Source: JAXIHJ01 sp034189755
GTDB taxonomy: Bacteria > Planctomycetota > Phycisphaerae > SM23-33
Length of the DNA stretch: 19,377 bases
Direction of reading: 5' to 3'
Assembly: GCA_034189755.1 (NCBI GenBank)
Contig: JAXIHJ010000009.1
Location: 1-19,377, forward strand
Made by a program: the position numbers and the translations under genes. Of the stretch, positions 1 to 7,550 are shown piece by piece (position 1 is the first letter of the stretch; every line of letters starts with the position of its first letter). The notes below the pieces were generated by a model. It saw nothing but the letters and a program-made list of their open reading frames with translations. It made no database searches and was not told the DNA's origin.

Positions 1-18
1 GTCAAACCCTAAGAGTCC

Positions 19-126
19 CTAACCCATCAGTGCCCCGCCGGTAACGTTTATCGCCTGGCCGGTCATGTAGGCGCTGTCTTCCGAGGCCAGGAAAAGCGCC
101 ACCTTGGCCACGTCAGCCGGCCCGCC
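19..126 (-). pseudogene. C-terminal remnant of a short-chain dehydrogenase (SDR)
   Basis: Read on the minus strand in a frame different from the neighbouring dehydrogenase, this stretch encodes about 35 residues that look like the end of a classical SDR: a GGPADVA segment, then ALFLASEDSAYMTGQ, then INVTGG, then a TAG stop at 19-21. In the SDR family the 'PEDVA..v.FLaSd.a.yitGq.i.vdGG' block ends proteins of about 250 residues, so some 215 upstream residues, including the Rossmann fold and the YxxxK active site, are missing. No start codon or ribosome site serves this fragment. Its 5' edge coincides with the point where the upstream zinc dehydrogenase stops resembling its family, so the two form one deletion junction. 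It could be a genuine deletion or an assembly chimera. The family call is fairly sure; loss of function is inferred. Confidence 0.75.
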
Positions 127-857
127 TTTCGCAGCACACAAATCGCCTGGGCTACGGCACGGCCGCTGCCGCTACAGTCGATCGCGGCGTCAATCTTGCC
201 CACAAGGTCCGACCGGGCCAATTCCTCCGGAGAAACCGCCTTCAGATTCAGTAGGCGGAAGGCTCTTTCCCTCCGGTTCTCCGCCGGTTCGACGAAGACG
301 CAGTCTGCTTCGATCGACCCGAGGGCCATCCCCGTCAGGATACCCATCAGACCCGCACCGAAAACCGCCACGCGCTCACCCGATTTAACCTCTGCCGTAT
401 CGGTTGCGTGCAAAGCACATGATAACGGTTCAATAAAGGGCGCCAACTCATCGGGTACCGTCTCGGGCAGCGGGTGAACCATGCGATGGTCCAGTGTGAC
501 GAACTCGGCCAGCCCGCCGTTGCTCTTGATTGGCCGGCTCTTCAGGTAGTCGCATAAATTGGGTTTCCCCATTCGGCAAAAGCGGCACTTGCCGCAGCCG
601 AGGTTGGGGTCTATGACCACTCGTTGCCCTGGTACCGGGGCCGAAACGCCCTCGCCGACCTGCTCAACAATACCGCAGAACTCATGGCCGGGGCTGTAAG
701 GGTACTTCTTGTGCCCGCTGCCGCGCCACGCCGCTACGTCCGAGCCGCAAATCCCGCAAACACTGACCCTGACCAGAACAGACCCGGCGTGAACCTCAGG
801 GACCGGCCGGTCCTGAAGCTCAATATGGTTTGTTTTGGTACAGACGCCTACTTTCAT
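63..857 (-). pseudogene. Zinc-dependent medium-chain dehydrogenase, C-terminally truncated
   Basis: This 264-residue frame is a zinc alcohol/polyol dehydrogenase (sorbitol/threonine dehydrogenase type), a family usually of about 340 residues. Catalytic zinc ligands are visible at C37 (GICGSD), H58-E59 (GHE) and E143. The structural-zinc cysteines are C88, C91, C94 and C102, and the NAD-binding GAGLMG is at 167-172. Similarity runs to about residue 247 (RKAGR). The last 16 residues are a frame-shifted reading of a short-chain dehydrogenase tail, so the C-terminal part of the fold is missing. It starts 19 bp after the stop of the full-length dehydrogenase upstream and so belongs to the deoR-dehydrogenase operon. 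The Shine-Dalgarno match is weak. If the junction is real the product is probably inactive; if it is an assembly error the intact gene is elsewhere. Confidence 0.8.
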
Positions 858-876
858 TGTTACCAGTTGCCTTTGG

Positions 877-1917
877 TCAGGGTTGGAGGACCGTTTTAAG
901 CCCCTTGCCCTCTAAAGCCGCCGCCATGGCCTGCTTGGCCTCTGAAAGCTTGAAGACGTTGGTCACCACGGGCTTCAAGTCGACCGATTTGCTGCCTTGC
1001 AGTTCCAATGCCTTTCGACAGTGATATGTGCAACACCCATGTGAACCGGTAATCGTCAATTCCTTGTAGTGGATTAGATTCGAGTTCAGATTGATACGTT
1101 CCTTACCCTTCGGCAGGCCGCCGAAAAAGTTTACCCGCCCATGGTCAGCGGCCAAATCGACCACCATCTCTTGGACCTCCGGTGATGGGCAAGCGGTAAT
1201 GACAACATCCGCGCCTCGCCGGCCGGTCAGCTCCATAACCGAGTCGACGAGGTCTTTCCGGTTGGTCACAGTCTCATCCGCACCTAGCCGGCGCGCCAGT
1301 TTCAGGCGCGAGGCGATGATGTCGGCAATGATAATTTTCGCCGCACCGGCCAGGCGCGACATCTGAATGTGCATGATGCCGATGGGTCCTGCACCGACAA
1401 TCAAAACTACGTCTGCCGGCCTCGTCGGGCAGCGGGTATATCCGTTATAGACACATGCAAAAGGTTCGTTGATAGCCGCCTCCTCAAAAGAAAGGCCGGC
1501 CGGCATTTCCAGCAGACAGCCCTGCTGAAGGGCGATTTTCGGGATGCGAACGTATTCGGCCATGCCGCCGTCGACGGTCAGGCCGATTGCTCCGTAGTCC
1601 GGACAGAGATGAAACCAGCCCCTCTGGCACATCTTGCATATGCCACAGCCAAAATTGGGCGCAACGGCAACTCTCGTGCCTTCCCTGGTGCCTTTAACGT
1701 TTTGCCCGACCTCTGCGACTTCGCCGGCAAGTTCGTGTCCCAGTATCCGCTTGGTTTCGTCGGGCAGGTCCTTGTGGCCGAAACGATAGATTCGCATATC
1801 CGTGCCGCAGATCGACACCGCCTTGCAGCGCAACAATACTTCATCCGGGGAAATCTGGGGTTTGGGAACCTCTTCGATTTGAAGATCGTTTTGACCGTGT
1901 AAGATGGCAGCTAACAT
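877..1917 (-). CDS. Zinc-dependent sorbitol/threonine-type dehydrogenase
   Basis: A complete 346-residue medium-chain dehydrogenase, predicted to oxidise a secondary alcohol of a polyol, sugar or amino-alcohol with NAD(P) in the cytoplasm. The GroES-like domain carries catalytic zinc ligands C37 (SICGTD), H61-E62 (GHE) and E151. Structural-zinc cysteines are C91, C94, C97 and C105. The Rossmann domain has GAGPIG at 175-180. The length is normal. The start is an ATG with GGGAGG five bases upstream. It lies between the DeoR regulator (39 bp upstream) and the truncated dehydrogenase (19 bp downstream), so all three are probably one transcript. Substrate specificity cannot be read from the sequence; L-iditol/sorbitol, galactitol, threonine or inositol-type substrates are all possible. 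Confidence 0.92.
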   Translation of the reverse strand: MLAAILHGQNDLQIEEVPKPQISPDEVLLRCKAVSICGTDMRIYRFGHKDLPDETKRILGHELAGEVAEVGQNVKGTREGTRVAVAPNFGCGICKMCQRGWFHLCPDYGAIGLTVDGGMAEYVRIPKIALQQGCLLEMPAGLSFEEAAINEPFACVYNGYTRCPTRPADVVLIVGAGPIGIMHIQMSRLAGAAKIIIADIIASRLKLARRLGADETVTNRKDLVDSVMELTGRRGADVVITACPSPEVQEMVVDLAADHGRVNFFGGLPKGKERINLNSNLIHYKELTITGSHGCCTYHCRKALELQGSKSVDLKPVVTNVFKLSEAKQAMAAALEGKGLKTVLQP

Positions 1918-1956
1918 ACCGACCTCCCGATTCTAAATGTTTTTGCAGCATTGCAG

Positions 1957-2739
1957 CTATGTTTGGCTGCGCACCAGATACGTCCTGATGTTCTTGCCCG
2001 CCAGGAAATCCAGTTGCTCCCTGGTTAAGACGTCTTCGGTTACCAGTTCGTCAATTTCGTCTATGTCCAGAACGAGGCTGAACGCTCTTTGTTCCAGCTT
2101 GCCGGCATCAACCAACAGGCAGACCGTCTTGGCGCTTCGTGCCGCCTTTCGTTTGACGGCCATGTTGAACACGGCGTTCTCGTAGGTGCCCTTCGCCAGG
2201 ATCAACCCGGTGCACGAGAGGAAGGCCTTCTTGACGTGGTAGCCCTTAAGTGCGTCATCCTCGTCCATCGGGCTGAAACTGAACGTTTCGTAATCGAAAA
2301 GTCCGCCTAAGCTCACGAGGCGGATATTCCTGGCCTCCGCCAGCTCAAGCGCCACCAGGACAGAGTTGGTTATCACGGTTATCTCTTTGGCGAGCCGCGC
2401 CAAGACTTCAGCCAGGCAAATAATGGTGGTGCTGCCGTCGAGAAAGAGCGTATCGCCATGCTCGACGAGCGTAGCGGCCTTTTCCGCCAGACGCTGCTTG
2501 GCTGCAATGTTCAGCTTCATCCTCGCGCGTAAATGGGCCTCGTGAAATTTGGCCGATTCTTCCAACCGCTGTGCGCCGCCCTTGACCTTCGCCAAAAGTC
2601 TGGAGCGGGACAGATGATCAATGTCCCTGCGAATGGTCATCTCGGAGACGTCATACAGCCTGGACAAATCCTGAACGGAGGCAACCCCAACGGCGTTGAC
2701 ATGCTTGAGCAGCCGCTGCTGGCGACTTCTGATGGGCAT
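1957..2739 (-). CDS. DeoR/GlpR-family transcriptional regulator
   Basis: A 260-residue DeoR-family regulator, normally a repressor released by a phosphorylated sugar. The N-terminal winged helix-turn-helix (about residues 5-57) has the family recognition helix SEMTIRRDI at 32-40. The sugar-phosphate-sensing DeoRC domain follows, with DGSTT and ITNS loops. The start chosen is the ATG at 2739, which has GGGAG six bases upstream and places the HTH at the very N-terminus as in GlpR. An ATG at 2775 in the same frame has no good ribosome site. The gene is first in the minus-strand operon and diverges from the E1/lipoyl/aldolase operon, so it probably controls both arms and itself. Candidate operators are the ATGTTAT boxes in the shared promoter region. 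The inducer is unknown but is likely a phosphorylated intermediate of the pathway encoded here. Confidence 0.93.
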   Translation of the reverse strand: MPIRSRQQRLLKHVNAVGVASVQDLSRLYDVSEMTIRRDIDHLSRSRLLAKVKGGAQRLEESAKFHEAHLRARMKLNIAAKQRLAEKAATLVEHGDTLFLDGSTTIICLAEVLARLAKEITVITNSVLVALELAEARNIRLVSLGGLFDYETFSFSPMDEDDALKGYHVKKAFLSCTGLILAKGTYENAVFNMAVKRKAARSAKTVCLLVDAGKLEQRAFSLVLDIDEIDELVTEDVLTREQLDFLAGKNIRTYLVRSQT

Positions 2740-2839
2740 CGGTAACTCCCGGCAAGGGGAAATCGAGAAATCCATACCTAGTCAGTATGTAACATTGTGC
2801 TCAGATTGGAATTACGTCATTCTTCCAACCGGACCAAGG

Positions 2840-2866
2840 ATTATAACATCGACATTGATACAACAA
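2840..2866 (-). promoter_or_regulatory. Predicted promoter of the deoR-dehydrogenase operon
   Basis: The minus strand has a perfect TATAAT (+ strand 2840-2845) preceded by TTGTTG (+ strand 2861-2866) with a short 15-bp spacer. The -10 is strong and the -35 weak. Transcription would start near 2833, giving a leader of about 95 nt before the regulator. An ATGTTAT box (2843-2849) overlaps the -10, consistent with autoregulation. Confidence 0.5.
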
Positions 2867-2883
2867 TAACATAGTATTATCAT
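2855..2883 (+). promoter_or_regulatory. Predicted promoter of the E1/lipoyl/aldolase operon
   Basis: TTGATA (2855-2860) and TATCAT (2878-2883) each match the sigma-70 consensus at five of six positions and are separated by 17 bp. Transcription would begin near 2890, leaving a leader of about 150 nt before the E1 start. An ATGTTAT box on the minus strand (2866-2872) lies inside the spacer. The element interlocks with the divergent deoR promoter, so one bound repressor could block both. Confidence 0.5.
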
Positions 2884-2920
2884 AATTCTACAAAGTTTCA
2901 CCCTCTAAATCTAGCATAAT

Positions 2921-2942
2921 ATGTTATTTTTGCAAAAAACAT
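2921..2942. promoter_or_regulatory. Imperfect palindrome, candidate DeoR-type operator
   Basis: A 22-bp imperfect inverted repeat in an AT-rich leader: ATGTT, a T-run, GC, an A-run, then ACAT. Its left arm is an ATGTTAT box, and a related ATGTTGT follows at 2941-2947, 20 bp downstream. On the minus strand, further boxes lie at 2790-2795 (ATGTTA), 2843-2849 and 2866-2872 (both ATGTTAT). DeoR-family operators such as those of E. coli DeoR and GlpR contain TGTTA or ATGTTCG half-sites, so the resemblance is reasonable. The region 2740-3041 holds no gene, only these promoters and boxes. Confidence 0.4.
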
Positions 2943-3041
2943 GTTGTACAAGTGCTGTTGTGAAGAGTAGGATGTTTTTTGCGTGATGCCGCAGGATTAT
3001 CCGCGGTGCTTTCCATAGTTAGTGTCATTGGAGCCAGGCTG

Positions 3042-5306
3042 ATGAAGAACCTTGATATTTCGCCGGATTTTACGCCCACCACGCTTCAATTCGGTTCCGT
3101 ACCGTGCTACCGGTATCAGCGTAATTTGGCTGATGAGCTGGCCGGAGGAGCGGACTGTTCGGAGGTCGTCTTTGGGCTGCGACTGATGCACTACATTCGG
3201 GCGTTCGAAACCACGATTGCCCAACTGCGGTCGGGGCAACTCGTGCCGTATCCCGATTATCGTTTTTGCGGCGCGACGCACTTATCGGTAGGCCAGGAGG
3301 CCGTCGCCGTTGGTGCTTGTGCCGCCCTGGCTGCGGCCGATTATATAACGTCCACGCATCGCGGCCACGGTCATGGTATTGCCAAGGGCGCCTTCGTCCT
3401 GCGCGCAAGCCATGAGAAACAACTTGAAGCTTTTTGCGGCGAGTGCGGTTTTGAGTCTGATAAAGAGGACTTGTTCGAGCGGGCGCTGGAGCTTCACCTG
3501 TACCGCACGATGGCGGAGTTTCTCGGCAAGGCCGACGGTTACTGTCGCGGCCGCGGCGGTGGAATGCACATCGCCGACTTCCACTCCGGCCACCTCGGGG
3601 CCAACGCAATCGTCGGCGGCTCGCTGGCCATTGCCACGGGGGCCGGAATGTCCATGATGTTTCAGGGCAAGCCCGACGTGGTGCTTTGTTTTCACGGCGA
3701 CGGGTCGGTGAGCAACGGCATCTGGGCCGAGTCGGTCAACATGGCCTGTATGGCGCAGTTCAAGGACAAGGGTGTGCCGGTCATCTACCTGATTGAGAAC
3801 AACGGCTACGGCATGACGGGCCAGACTCCGGGCGAAGTAACCGGCGTGGACTTTTTGGCCCGTCGCGGCTTTGCCTATGCCCAGGAGGGAATGCACGCCG
3901 AGGTGCTTAACGGGATGGACATGCTGGCCGTCCGCGATGCCGTCTTCCGGGCCGCCGAAACGTGCCGAAAACACCAGGGGCCTGTCCTGCTGGAGGCGAT
4001 GACGTATCGCTTCATGGGACATTCGCTCTCGGACCAGCAGCGATACCGAAGCAAAGAGGAAGTTGAAGCATGGAAGGCGCAGGACCCGATACTCAGGCTG
4101 GAGGCTCAGCTTGTCGAAGCCGGCAAACTCAAGCAGGACCAGGCCGATGAGTTGCGACAGCGGGTCTACGAGCATATGCAAGAGCTGACCATAAAAGCAG
4201 CCAAGGCGGCCTATCCTGATCCGGCCACTTTGCACGAAGGCCTGTTCAGCGACGGGACCAGCAACGAAATCCCCAGGGAACTGGCGACCACCGAATACGA
4301 CGAGTCTTTGGTCCGCGACGTGCGGGACAAAGACGGCCTGATGACCTATCGAGGCGCCGTCACGGAGGCCATGTTCCAGGAGATGCTGCGCGACAGGCGG
4401 GTTGTCTTTTATGGCGAGGACATCGCCGAGCACGGCGGCGCTTTTGCAGCTACGGCCGGACTCTATGAGATTTTCGGCAAAGACCGGGTCTTTAATACGG
4501 CGATTTCGGAGGCCGCCATCTGCGGCTCCGCCGTGGGCATGGCGCTTACGGGCATGAGGCCGGTGATTGAACTGATGTACATCGACTTTATCCTGATGAG
4601 TATGGACCAGATCGGCAACCAGGCGGCCAAGTTCAGGTACATGTTCGGCGGCAACGGCACAATTCCGTGGACGCTGCGGACCACTATCGGGGGCGGCAAG
4701 GGCTACGCGGGCCAGCATTCGCAATCTCTTGAGGCGGTCCCCGCCCACATACCCGGCCTGAAGATCGTCGCACCGGCTACGCCCGCCGATGCCAAGGGCC
4801 TGCTGAAGACCGCCATCCGCGAAGACAATCCCGTAATCGTCATCGAGCATCAACTGCTGTACGCCGATAAGGGCGTGGTGCCCAAAGACGATTACATGGT
4901 TCCCCTCGGCAAGGCGGCGATCAGGCAAGAAGGCGGCGACGTAACGATTATCGCTTATTCTTACATGACCAAGGTGGCGCTACAGGCGGCTAAGCTCCTG
5001 TCGAAACAGGCCGTAGAGGCCGAAGTCATAGACCTACGCTCGCTGGTACCGCTGGACGTCGAAGCTATAACCGCCTCGGTTCGCAAAACGCATCGGGCGG
5101 TCGTCGTATCGCAGGCGCCCAGGCGATGTTCATTCGCCGAGCACGTAGCCGGTGAGATTATGGCCAATGCTTTTGATAGTCTCCAGTCGCCGGTGCGAAT
5201 CGTCGCCGGCGCCGAGGTGCCTCCGCCGATGGCGCCGAGTTTGGAGCGGGCCTTCATGCCGGATGCGGAAAATATCTGTCAGTCCGCCCTGGAGATGATA
5301 CGCTAG
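3042..5306 (+). CDS. Fused alpha/beta E1 component of a 2-oxoacid dehydrogenase-type enzyme
   Basis: A 754-residue thiamine-diphosphate enzyme with the E1 alpha and E1 beta subunits in one chain. The alpha part (to about residue 400) has STHRGHGHG (104-112) and the TPP motif from GDG (219-221) to NN (253-254). The beta part starts near residue 434 (MTYRGAVTEAM) and has the cofactor-activating glutamate E490 (SEAAICG) and H559 (GQHSQS). In the family E1 decarboxylates a 2-oxoacid, or cleaves acetoin, and acylates a lipoyl domain; a lipoyl protein is encoded 24 bp downstream. About 36 extra residues (roughly 118-155) sit between HRGHGHGIAKGA and the conserved MAEFLGKADGYCRGRGG. The start is the ATG at 3042, with GGAG eight bases upstream; a TTG at 2979 lacks a ribosome site. 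The substrate (pyruvate, branched-chain oxoacid, acetoin or another ketone) cannot be assigned. Confidence 0.92.
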   Translation: MKNLDISPDFTPTTLQFGSVPCYRYQRNLADELAGGADCSEVVFGLRLMHYIRAFETTIAQLRSGQLVPYPDYRFCGATHLSVGQEAVAVGACAALAAADYITSTHRGHGHGIAKGAFVLRASHEKQLEAFCGECGFESDKEDLFERALELHLYRTMAEFLGKADGYCRGRGGGMHIADFHSGHLGANAIVGGSLAIATGAGMSMMFQGKPDVVLCFHGDGSVSNGIWAESVNMACMAQFKDKGVPVIYLIENNGYGMTGQTPGEVTGVDFLARRGFAYAQEGMHAEVLNGMDMLAVRDAVFRAAETCRKHQGPVLLEAMTYRFMGHSLSDQQRYRSKEEVEAWKAQDPILRLEAQLVEAGKLKQDQADELRQRVYEHMQELTIKAAKAAYPDPATLHEGLFSDGTSNEIPRELATTEYDESLVRDVRDKDGLMTYRGAVTEAMFQEMLRDRRVVFYGEDIAEHGGAFAATAGLYEIFGKDRVFNTAISEAAICGSAVGMALTGMRPVIELMYIDFILMSMDQIGNQAAKFRYMFGGNGTIPWTLRTTIGGGKGYAGQHSQSLEAVPAHIPGLKIVAPATPADAKGLLKTAIREDNPVIVIEHQLLYADKGVVPKDDYMVPLGKAAIRQEGGDVTIIAYSYMTKVALQAAKLLSKQAVEAEVIDLRSLVPLDVEAITASVRKTHRAVVVSQAPRRCSFAEHVAGEIMANAFDSLQSPVRIVAGAEVPPPMAPSLERAFMPDAENICQSALEMIR

Positions 5307-5330
5307 TATATATAGTTCAGGAGACGTTAC

Positions 5331-5603
5331 ATGGCTACTGAAATACGAATTCCCACTGTAGACGAAAGCACCGAAGAGGTTCAGATTGTCCGCTGGCTGA
5401 AGCAAAAAGGCCAAACCGTCGCTTCCGGCGAGGCGCTGCTGGAGATACAGACGGATAAAGCGACCGTCGAGGTCGAATCCTTCGCCGATGGTGTGCTGCT
5501 GGAAGTGCTGGTGCAGCAAGACGATACCGTGCCGGTCAATACTGTTGTCGCCATCGTTGGCACCGAGGGAGAAGATGTGTCCGAGTTGCTCAACCAGCGT
5601 TGA
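5331..5603 (+). CDS. Stand-alone lipoyl-domain protein (E2 N-terminal domain only)
   Basis: A 90-residue protein that is essentially one biotinyl/lipoyl domain. It has the beta-turn ETDKA-type motif (EIQTDKATVEVES) with the predicted lipoylated lysine at K43, and the GVLLEVLVQQDDTV half-barrel that follows. In the family this lysine carries lipoamide and accepts the acyl group from E1. The usual E2 chain (about 400 residues: lipoyl, subunit-binding and acyltransferase domains) is absent, and the frame ends cleanly after the lipoyl fold. The start ATG has AGGAG seven bases upstream. It is 24 bp after the E1 gene and clearly co-transcribed. It may dock with an E2 core encoded elsewhere or act as a free acyl/reductant carrier, as GcvH does. 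Biotin attachment is unlikely because the motif is DKA, not MKM. Confidence 0.92.
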   Translation: MATEIRIPTVDESTEEVQIVRWLKQKGQTVASGEALLEIQTDKATVEVESFADGVLLEVLVQQDDTVPVNTVVAIVGTEGEDVSELLNQR

Positions 5604-5697
5604 CGACCAGCGTGAACGACGGGATTAGAATATGCCGTTTATGCCTTTGAAGGATTGGCGTACGGACACTTGTGGAGATAATTAAAGGATCAATATT

Positions 5698-6741
5698 ATG
5701 CCCCTGGTTACCGATTATCACGCCGTGAAGGAAATCTACCAGGAAGCCGCGGAGCGGGGCATCGGCCTGCCGCTGTTCTGCTCCGAGGACAGGGAAACGC
5801 TGGAGGCTATCCTCGCCGCGGCGCTGAAAATATCGCAGGATATCGGCGTGGAGGACATTCCGATTACGCCCGCCTGGACCAGCCGCTATCCGCCACGTGG
5901 GCAACTGGGGCTTGTAGCCGCCTGTGGCGGGGCGGTACTCGGCGCTCAACTGATGTTCTCCGACCTTAAGGCTTTTATGGGCGCAGACAGCCCGTATCGC
6001 AAACTCCGCGTGATGCCGCACCTCGACCATGCCTTTCCCTGGCTGGACGGCGACATGCTGGAGAATTTCGCCGACCAGTTCGCCTCAGTCATGTGCGACG
6101 CCAGTGAAAAGCCGTTTGAAGAAAACATTCGCATGACGGCGGAATACGTGGAGAAGGTAAAAGGCAAAGTGGTCGTCGAGGGTGCGGTTGATGAAATCTA
6201 CGAAGCCGGCGGAGTTGAAAAAAATACACCCACCACCGTTGAACAGGCAGAGAAGTTCCTGAGCCGGACGGGCGTTGACATCCTCGTTCCGAACGTCGGG
6301 ACCGAACACCGGGCCACGGTGAAGAAGGTGCAATATTTGTCCGACCAGGCCAGGAAAATCAGCGGCGCCGTGGGTAAAATTCTCTGCCTGCACGGGACCT
6401 CTTCGGTCAAGACCGAAGACCTGCCGAAACTCCCCGCCGACGGGTTTGTGAAGATAAACATCTACACGACCCTTGCCGTCCACGGCGGCCAGGCCGTCGC
6501 ACACGAAGTATTGAACAACCTCGGAAATATCTTCGATCAAGAGCAGTTGAAAAAACTCGTACAAAACGGCACGCTCGGAGAAGGCGTTTTGTCGCCGGAG
6601 TTCGGCCGGACAATCGCGCCGATAAAGCCGAAGCTGGCCAACGTAACCAACCTGCCACACCGCAACGCGTGGTTCGGCGCTGTTCGAGACCGGTGCTGTC
6701 AATTTCTTGAGATTTTCAATTACAGGTTCTTTAAGGAATGA
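5698..6741 (+). CDS. Class II (metal-dependent) aldolase-like protein
   Basis: A 347-residue protein of the class II fructose-bisphosphate/tagatose-bisphosphate aldolase fold (FbaA/KbaY/GatY). Family landmarks in order: HLDH (108-111, zinc ligand and catalytic Asp region), CDASEKPFEENI (133-144), VVVEGAVDE (158-166, usually VEaELG), PNVGTEHR (198-205, zinc ligand His), LHGTSS (231-236, usually LHGGSG) and KINIYT (252-257, usually KvNIdT). The metal-binding histidines are kept, but the phosphate and substrate loops differ from classical aldolases, so a different ketose or ketose-phosphate substrate is likely. The start ATG has AAGGA eight bases upstream. It follows the lipoyl gene by 94 bp and almost touches the deacetylase gene. 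Cleavage of a phosphorylated sugar made by the PfkB kinase of the same operon is a reasonable inference. Confidence 0.85.
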   Translation: MPLVTDYHAVKEIYQEAAERGIGLPLFCSEDRETLEAILAAALKISQDIGVEDIPITPAWTSRYPPRGQLGLVAACGGAVLGAQLMFSDLKAFMGADSPYRKLRVMPHLDHAFPWLDGDMLENFADQFASVMCDASEKPFEENIRMTAEYVEKVKGKVVVEGAVDEIYEAGGVEKNTPTTVEQAEKFLSRTGVDILVPNVGTEHRATVKKVQYLSDQARKISGAVGKILCLHGTSSVKTEDLPKLPADGFVKINIYTTLAVHGGQAVAHEVLNNLGNIFDQEQLKKLVQNGTLGEGVLSPEFGRTIAPIKPKLANVTNLPHRNAWFGAVRDRCCQFLEIFNYRFFKE

Positions 6742-6764
6742 CCCGGGCCATAGGGGCACAAACG

Positions 6765-7535
6765 ATGAGCGACAAGGTTGCGTTCGCGGTGGTTGCACAT
6801 CCTGATGATATCGAATTCATGATGGCCGGCACGCTGATTCTGCTTGGCCAGGCCGGTTTCGAGCTGAACTATATGACGGTGGCCAACGGCTCATGCGGCA
6901 CGGCCACGCAAAGCAAGGATGAGATTGTCGCCATTCGCACCGCCGAGGCCCGCAGCGCCGCGGAGATGATAGGGGCGCAGTACCACCCGCCGTTGGTCGG
7001 TGATACCGAGATTTTTTATGACCAGGTGCTCATTTCCAGGCTGTGCGCAATCGTCCGAAGGGTAAACCCTCAGATACTGCTGCTTCCCTCACCCCAGGAC
7101 TACACGGAAGACCACATCGATACCTCGCGGCTGATGGTGACGGCCGCTTTTCTGCGGGGCGTGAAAAATTACCTGACCGACCCGCAGATGCCGACGGTGC
7201 AGCGTGATATGGCGATATACCACTGCATGCCCATCGGCTTGGTTGATCAACTGCGAAGGCCCGTCAGGGCGGATGCGTACGTGGACATTTCGGACGTCTT
7301 TGATCAGAAGCTGCGCATGTTGAAGTGTCATCGCAGCCAGAAGGAATGGCTGGACTACAGCCAGGGCCTCGACAGCTATCTTGCTGCTATGGAGCAGATG
7401 TCTTTGGAAATAGGCAAGCGGTCGAAAAAATTCAAATATGCCGAAGGTTGGCAGCGTCATCTTCATCTGGGTTTTGGGCCGGAACAATTCGACCCGCTAC
7501 AGGATGCGCTTAAGAATCTGGTTATAATCGCTTAG
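6765..7535 (+). CDS. PIG-L/LmbE-family N-deacetylase
   Basis: A 256-residue member of the zinc-dependent PIG-L family, whose members remove N-acetyl groups from GlcNAc-inositols, diacetylchitobiose or related conjugates. The AHPDD motif at 11-15 supplies H12 and D15 as zinc ligands, with D14 as the likely base. The third ligand is probably H117 in DYTEDHIDTS, where classical members have a PDH-type motif. The length is typical. The start chosen is the ATG at 6765, preceded by AGGGG at about eight bases. An alternative ATG at 6738 overlaps the aldolase stop by four bases but has its AAGGA directly against the start. It lies just before a NagB-like gene; in Bacteroidetes NagB and PIG-L domains are fused in one protein, which supports a joint deacetylation and deamination role here. 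Confidence 0.88.
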   Translation: MSDKVAFAVVAHPDDIEFMMAGTLILLGQAGFELNYMTVANGSCGTATQSKDEIVAIRTAEARSAAEMIGAQYHPPLVGDTEIFYDQVLISRLCAIVRRVNPQILLLPSPQDYTEDHIDTSRLMVTAAFLRGVKNYLTDPQMPTVQRDMAIYHCMPIGLVDQLRRPVRADAYVDISDVFDQKLRMLKCHRSQKEWLDYSQGLDSYLAAMEQMSLEIGKRSKKFKYAEGWQRHLHLGFGPEQFDPLQDALKNLVIIA

Positions 7536-7550
7536 ACAGGAGAGCCTGAC

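Noticed and set aside
2979..3041. TTG at 2979 as the start of the E1 gene
   Set aside because: There is no Shine-Dalgarno before it, and the extra 21 residues do not resemble E1 proteins; the ATG at 3042 has GGAG eight bases upstream.
3282..4928. A 548-codon open frame on the minus strand opposite the E1 gene
   Set aside because: It mirrors the strongly coding E1 frame, has no recognisable domain and no ribosome site; long antisense frames are expected in GC-rich coding DNA.
5331..5603. A biotin carboxyl carrier instead of a lipoyl domain
   Set aside because: The modified lysine is in a TDKA context, typical of lipoylation, and an E1 gene is adjacent; biotin domains normally have MKM.
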